The position numbers were made by a program, and so were the translations under genes. Below, piece by piece: positions 60,759 to 64,000 of a stretch of 64,000 bases of DNA. Below the pieces are notes generated by a model, which was not told the DNA's origin, did no database searches, and saw only the letters and a list, made by a program, of their open reading frames with translations. The stretch spans positions 1 to 64,000 of the forward strand of contig JAIXWG010000053.1 in assembly GCA_027482245.1 (NCBI GenBank). The letters are read 5' to 3'. How positions within the stretch are numbered: position 1 is the stretch's first letter; each line of letters opens with the position of its first letter. This DNA is from Acetobacteraceae bacterium (GTDB lineage: Bacteria; Pseudomonadota; Alphaproteobacteria; Acetobacterales; Acetobacteraceae).

Positions 60759-61133
60759 ATGCGACGTCTGACTCTGGCCATGGTGACGGTCCTTGCCGTC
60801 GCACCCTTCGCCGCCCAGGCGCAGGATGCCGCCGCCGGCGGCCGCGTGTTCAACCAGTGCCGCGCCTGCCACACCATCGACGCCGGCGGCCGCAACGGCG
60901 TGGGCCCGAACCTGCACGGCATCGTCGGCCGTCCGGCTGGGTCCATCGAGGGCTTCCGCTACTCCGCCAACATGCAGGAGTGGCGCCAGGGCCAGACCTG
61001 GACCGAGGAGAATCTGCGCCGCTACATCACCAACCCGAAGGAAGTCCTGCCGCGCGGCAGCATGTCCTTCCCGGGCCTGCGGAACGAGCAGCAGCTGAAC
61101 GACCTGATCGCGTATCTGAAGACCCAGAGCTGA
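60759..61133 (+). CDS. Class I cytochrome c (cytochrome c2 type)
   Basis: A 124-residue periplasmic monoheme cytochrome. Signal peptide MRRLTLAMVTVLAVAPFAAQA, then heme motif CRACH with NGVGPNLHGIVGRPAG after it, and the Met ligand in RGSMSFPGLRNEQQLNDLIA. AAGGAGGA lies eight bases before ATG 60759. It is a good candidate to re-reduce PufC in cyclic electron flow. Located at the edge of the PGC; terminator follows. Confidence 0.92.
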   Translation: MRRLTLAMVTVLAVAPFAAQAQDAAAGGRVFNQCRACHTIDAGGRNGVGPNLHGIVGRPAGSIEGFRYSANMQEWRQGQTWTEENLRRYITNPKEVLPRGSMSFPGLRNEQQLNDLIAYLKTQS

Positions 61134-61153
61134 CCAGGCTGGGCTAAGGCATC

Positions 61154-61178
61154 GGGCGGCCGGGCTGACCGGCCGCCC
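61154..61178. terminator. Terminator after cytochrome c gene
   Basis: GGGCGGCCGG and CCGGCCGCCC form a perfect 10-bp stem with loop GCTGA, followed by CCCTTT on the plus strand. It lies four bases from the convergent gene's stop, so it likely serves both directions. Confidence 0.75.
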
Positions 61179-61182
61179 CCCT

Positions 61183-62040
61183 TTACCGGATCGCCGCCGG
61201 CAGGCCTTCCCAGGCATCCTCCACCGAAAGCGGCCGCGGCATCATTCCCTGCTCCGTGCAGTAGCGGATCGCCAGCGCCAGGGCGGGCCGCAGCGATTCG
61301 CGCGTGTGCATGCGCGCACCGGACGCGGCGAGCATCCGCATCAATTCCACGACCAGTTCGGGGCGGGCCTCCGCGATATCCCGCGCGACCACGACCAGGT
61401 GGTTGACGGGGATGAAGCCGTGAGCTTGGCGAAACTGCTCGCCAGCGGCTTCCGGGTCCGGGAAGACGGTGCGGAGGCCGGAGGGCAGGTCATTGCCGAA
61501 GATGCCGGCAGCGGCCTCGCCGGATCGTGTCATCGCCAGCAGGTCCTGGCCCGGCCCGCCGCGCGTCACCCAGGGTGGATCCATGAATTCGGGGACATGC
61601 GCGTCCTCGAAGGTCGTCCAGCGCTGGGCGTCGGCGCGGATGCCGTGGAACTCCGCCAGGCTGCCGCGCAGCCACATGCCCGTGGTCTGGCTGTAGGCGC
61701 GCACCGCGATGTGGGCGCCGGCCAGGTCGGCGGGGCCGCGCACCGGGCCATCCACCGCCGTCAGCAGCGCCGATTCCTGCGCGCGTTCCGCGAGCACCAC
61801 GGGCAGCAGCACCATCGGCTTCCCATAGGCCTTGGCCATCAGGAAGGTGGCGATCGCCATCTCGCTGACCTGGAAGGCCGCCTGGCGCACCATGGCCGGG
61901 AAGGCCTTGCTGGGTGGCGTGTGGCGGATGTTGTCGAGCGCGAGAAGGTCCGACCCCACGCGGCCGCCCAGCAGCGCGGCGGTTTCGGGATAGGCGCCGA
62001 TGGCGGCGCGAAGCGTCGTGACGGGCAAGGCGATCCTCAT
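61183..62040 (-). CDS. Substrate-binding-fold protein, 4,5-dihydroxyphthalate decarboxylase-like
   Basis: A 285-residue protein without a clear signal peptide. IAVRAYSQTTGMWLRGSLAE resembles the conserved tract of the 4,5-dihydroxyphthalate decarboxylase / periplasmic-binding-fold family, and VRQAAFQVSEMAIATFLMAK fits the same fold. The neighbours suggest aromatic or carboxylic acid metabolism. Reaction uncertain. Confidence 0.65.
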   Translation of the reverse strand: MRIALPVTTLRAAIGAYPETAALLGGRVGSDLLALDNIRHTPPSKAFPAMVRQAAFQVSEMAIATFLMAKAYGKPMVLLPVVLAERAQESALLTAVDGPVRGPADLAGAHIAVRAYSQTTGMWLRGSLAEFHGIRADAQRWTTFEDAHVPEFMDPPWVTRGGPGQDLLAMTRSGEAAAGIFGNDLPSGLRTVFPDPEAAGEQFRQAHGFIPVNHLVVVARDIAEARPELVVELMRMLAASGARMHTRESLRPALALAIRYCTEQGMMPRPLSVEDAWEGLPAAIR

Positions 62041-62089
62041 CGCCGCCCGGCGGGCCGGGCGGCGTTCGTGCGGTGACGGCAGTCGCGGT

Positions 62090-62887
62090 TCAGTCGCGGT
62101 AGGACGGGTCCAGCCGGTCCAGCTTCCGCAGCAGCCCCGGCCATTCCATCACGCCATAGGGGCGGCGCGTGCCGGGCTGGTAGTTGTTCCAGGTGGCATC
62201 CACCACGGCCTGCGGCACTTCCACCAGCTTCTGCCCCGTCGCCTGCGCCGCCAGCTGCGCGCGGCAGGAGAGTTCGAGCCGGTGCATGGCGTTGAAGGCC
62301 TCCCCCACCGTGCGGCCGATGGTCAGCAGCCCGTGGTTGCGCAGGATCAGCGCGTTGTTGTCGCCGAGGTCGCGGACCAGCCTCTCCTGCATCTCCAGGT
62401 CCAGCACCACGCCTTCGTAGTCGTGGTAGCCGATCCTGGCGAAGCGCATGGAGGTCTGGTTCATCGGCAGCAGCCCGCATTCCAGCGAGGAGACCGCCAT
62501 GCCCGGCCAGGTATGAGTGTGGATGACGCAGGCGATGTCGTGCTTCGCCTCATGGATCGCGCCATGGATGACGAAGCCCGCGCGATTCACGCCGTAGGAG
62601 AGGCCGCCCGGGAAGTCGGGCTTCGCGAGGACGTTGCCGTGCACGTCGATCTTCACGAGCGACGACGCCGTGATCTCCTCGTAGAGCATGCCATAGGCAT
62701 TGATGAGGAAGGCGCCTTCCTCGCCCGGCACACGGACGGAAATGTGGTTCGCCGCCATGTCGGACATGCCGTAGAGGTCGATCAGCCGGTAGCAGGCGGC
62801 GAGGTCGATGCGGGCCTGCCATTCCTCCGGGGAGACGCGGTCCCGCATGGAGGGGATCTGGAAGCGTTCGGCGGCGCTGTCGGGCAT
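62090..62887 (-). CDS. Class II aldolase/adducin family protein
   Basis: A 265-residue metal-dependent aldolase fold. Zinc-type histidines are in CVIHTHTWPGMAVSS and the conserved C-terminal ILRNHGLLTIGRTVGEAF. The N-terminus LAACYRLIDLYGMSDMAANH is typical. Substrate unknown; it lies 49 bases upstream of the decarboxylase-like gene, so the two may be cotranscribed. Confidence 0.88.
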   Translation of the reverse strand: MPDSAAERFQIPSMRDRVSPEEWQARIDLAACYRLIDLYGMSDMAANHISVRVPGEEGAFLINAYGMLYEEITASSLVKIDVHGNVLAKPDFPGGLSYGVNRAGFVIHGAIHEAKHDIACVIHTHTWPGMAVSSLECGLLPMNQTSMRFARIGYHDYEGVVLDLEMQERLVRDLGDNNALILRNHGLLTIGRTVGEAFNAMHRLELSCRAQLAAQATGQKLVEVPQAVVDATWNNYQPGTRRPYGVMEWPGLLRKLDRLDPSYRD

Positions 62888-62934
62888 GGGGCGGTTCCCT
62901 CGTGATCTGTTCGGGTGTTGCGCCGGAGGCGCAC

Positions 62935-63903
62935 TTACTCAGGGGTTGCGCCGGAGGCGCGGACGATCGCGGACCAGCGGCGGATCTCATGGGCGATGAA
63001 GGCGCCGAAAGCCTCCGGGCCATTGCCCACGGGGTCGGCGCCCTGCTCGATCATGGTGCGTTCGATGGCGGGGACGCGCAATGCCGCATGGCAATCCTCC
63101 GCCACCTTGCGGACGATCTCGGGCGGCGTGCGCGCCGGCGCCACCATGCCGAACCAGGAGGAGGCGTCGAATTCGGGGTAGCCGAGTTCGACCATCGTCG
63201 GCACCTCCGGGTTCGACCGCGACCGCTGGGTGGACGACACCGCCAGAGGCCGCAGCCGCCCGCCGCGGATCTGCTCCATGACCGAGGGGATGGTCGCGAA
63301 CATGAAGTCGAGCCGGCCGGAAAGCAGGTCGTTCAGCGCGACGGCGCCCCGATAGGGCACGTGCTCCGTCCGGATGCCCGCCATCTGGTCCAGCATGACG
63401 CCGGAGAGGTGGGAGGAGGTGCCGACGCCGGTGGAGCCGTAGGAGAGCTGCCCCGGCCGCCGCTTCGCCTCCGCCACCAGCCCCGCGACGTCCCGCGCGG
63501 GGTGGTTCGGCGCGACGACCAGGATGTTCGGCACGCCCGCCAGCAGCGTGACCGGCGCCAGGTCCCGCAGCGTGTCATAGGGCATGTTGCGCACGAGGGA
63601 CTGGTTCACCGCCAGCGGCCCGACGGAGCCCACCATCAGCGTATAGCCATCGGGGGCGGAGCGGACGACGTGTTCGGTGCCGATATTGCCGCCGGCACCC
63701 GGGCGGTTGTCGATGACGACGGACTGGCCCCACGCCTCCGCCAGGTGGGCGCCGAGCAGGCGGGCGATGATGTCGGTGGTGCCGCCGGCGGTGAAGGCGA
63801 CGACGATGCGGACGGGCCGGTTCGGCCAGGGGGCCTGGGCCAGGGCAAGGCCCGGGGCCGCCAGCAGGGGCAGGGCGAGGCAGGCGCGCCGCGCGATCGT
63901 CAT
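62935..63903 (-). CDS. Bug/TctC-family tricarboxylate-type substrate-binding protein
   Basis: Periplasmic solute-binding protein of 322 residues with signal peptide MTIARRACLALPLLAAPGLALA. Family motifs: PVRIVVAFTAGGTTDIIARL, IDNRPGAGGNIGTEHVVRSA and LSYGSTGVGTSSHLSGVML. Such orphan binding proteins are abundant in Acetobacteraceae and related groups and scavenge carboxylates. It is first in the minus-strand trio with the aldolase and decarboxylase-like genes. Confidence 0.93.
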   Translation of the reverse strand: MTIARRACLALPLLAAPGLALAQAPWPNRPVRIVVAFTAGGTTDIIARLLGAHLAEAWGQSVVIDNRPGAGGNIGTEHVVRSAPDGYTLMVGSVGPLAVNQSLVRNMPYDTLRDLAPVTLLAGVPNILVVAPNHPARDVAGLVAEAKRRPGQLSYGSTGVGTSSHLSGVMLDQMAGIRTEHVPYRGAVALNDLLSGRLDFMFATIPSVMEQIRGGRLRPLAVSSTQRSRSNPEVPTMVELGYPEFDASSWFGMVAPARTPPEIVRKVAEDCHAALRVPAIERTMIEQGADPVGNGPEAFGAFIAHEIRRWSAIVRASGATPE

Positions 63904-64000
63904 GGTCGTTCCATTCTCCCGTCGGGCGGTCGTGCTGCCGCCTCCTTCAAGCCGCGCATCCTGGCCCCGGGCAGCCCATGCGACAAATGGAAAGAATGCG
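63904..64000. other. Right-end non-coding stretch
   Basis: The final 97 bases lie upstream of the Bug-type gene. GGGAGAATGGAAC on the minus strand is a plausible ribosome-binding region. I see no other gene or repeat here. Confidence 0.5.

Overview
The window is a chromosomal segment of a very GC-rich alphaproteobacterial anoxygenic phototroph, and most of it (about 10.9-60.3 kb) is a photosynthesis gene cluster (PGC). Carrying both acsF and bchE, a tetraheme pufC, ppsR with an aerR-type partner, and no pufX or pufQ argues for an alphaproteobacterium outside the Rhodobacter model group. An Acetobacteraceae (Roseomonas-like) member is my best guess. That placement is inference, since no rRNA is present.

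Left flank (1-9.8 kb). A truncated Pro/Ala-rich protein, a small lipoprotein and nudC lie on the minus strand. They are followed by the conserved ffs (SRP RNA)-dnaX-ybaB-recR housekeeping block, two palindromic intergenic repeats, a NIPSNAP gene, a phnCDEE phosphonate-type ABC importer and a small ORF.

PGC, left arm (9.8-27.5 kb). A P450 and an ATP-grasp gene diverge from a membrane-protein gene that leads into crtD. Then, on the minus strand, comes the classic crtEF-bchCXYZ-pufBALMC superoperon (read from 27.5 kb down to 16.7 kb), continuing into a YqaA-type gene and crtI. The short LH1 genes pufB and pufA were found by eye: pufA is absent from the ORF track.

PGC, centre (27.6-53 kb). An NDH-2 gene and a DUF2189-like membrane gene are on the plus strand. 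A long minus-strand run reads bchF-N-B-H-L-M-lhaA-puhA-puhB-puhC-orf-acsF-puhE-hemA-bchI-bchD-bchO-crtB, then bchE-bchJ. Many stop/start codons overlap (ATGA or TGATG), indicating translational coupling.

PGC, right arm (53-60.3 kb). aerR, a terminator, then ppsR-bchG-PucC-like-bchP-hemC run on the plus strand. Beyond lie a small membrane gene, a cytochrome c2 gene with a terminator, and a non-photosynthetic flank (substrate-binding/decarboxylase-like protein, class II aldolase, Bug-type binding protein).

Together the genes encode ALA synthase and HemC, Mg chelatase (BchHDI), BchM, both cyclases, DPOR (BchLNB), COR (BchXYZ), BchF, BchC, BchG and BchP, which is a full bacteriochlorophyll a route from Mg insertion onward. 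They also encode the reaction centre (PufLM, PufC, PuhA), LH1 (PufAB), assembly factors (PuhB, PuhC, PuhE, LhaA) and carotenoid enzymes CrtE, CrtB, CrtI, CrtD and CrtF. No crtC or crtA is seen. Palindromic TGT-N12-ACA operators matching the PpsR/CrtJ consensus, or one base off it, occur upstream of bchC, crtE/ndh, bchE, bchF and aerR, a self-consistent regulon whose repressor is encoded in the same window.
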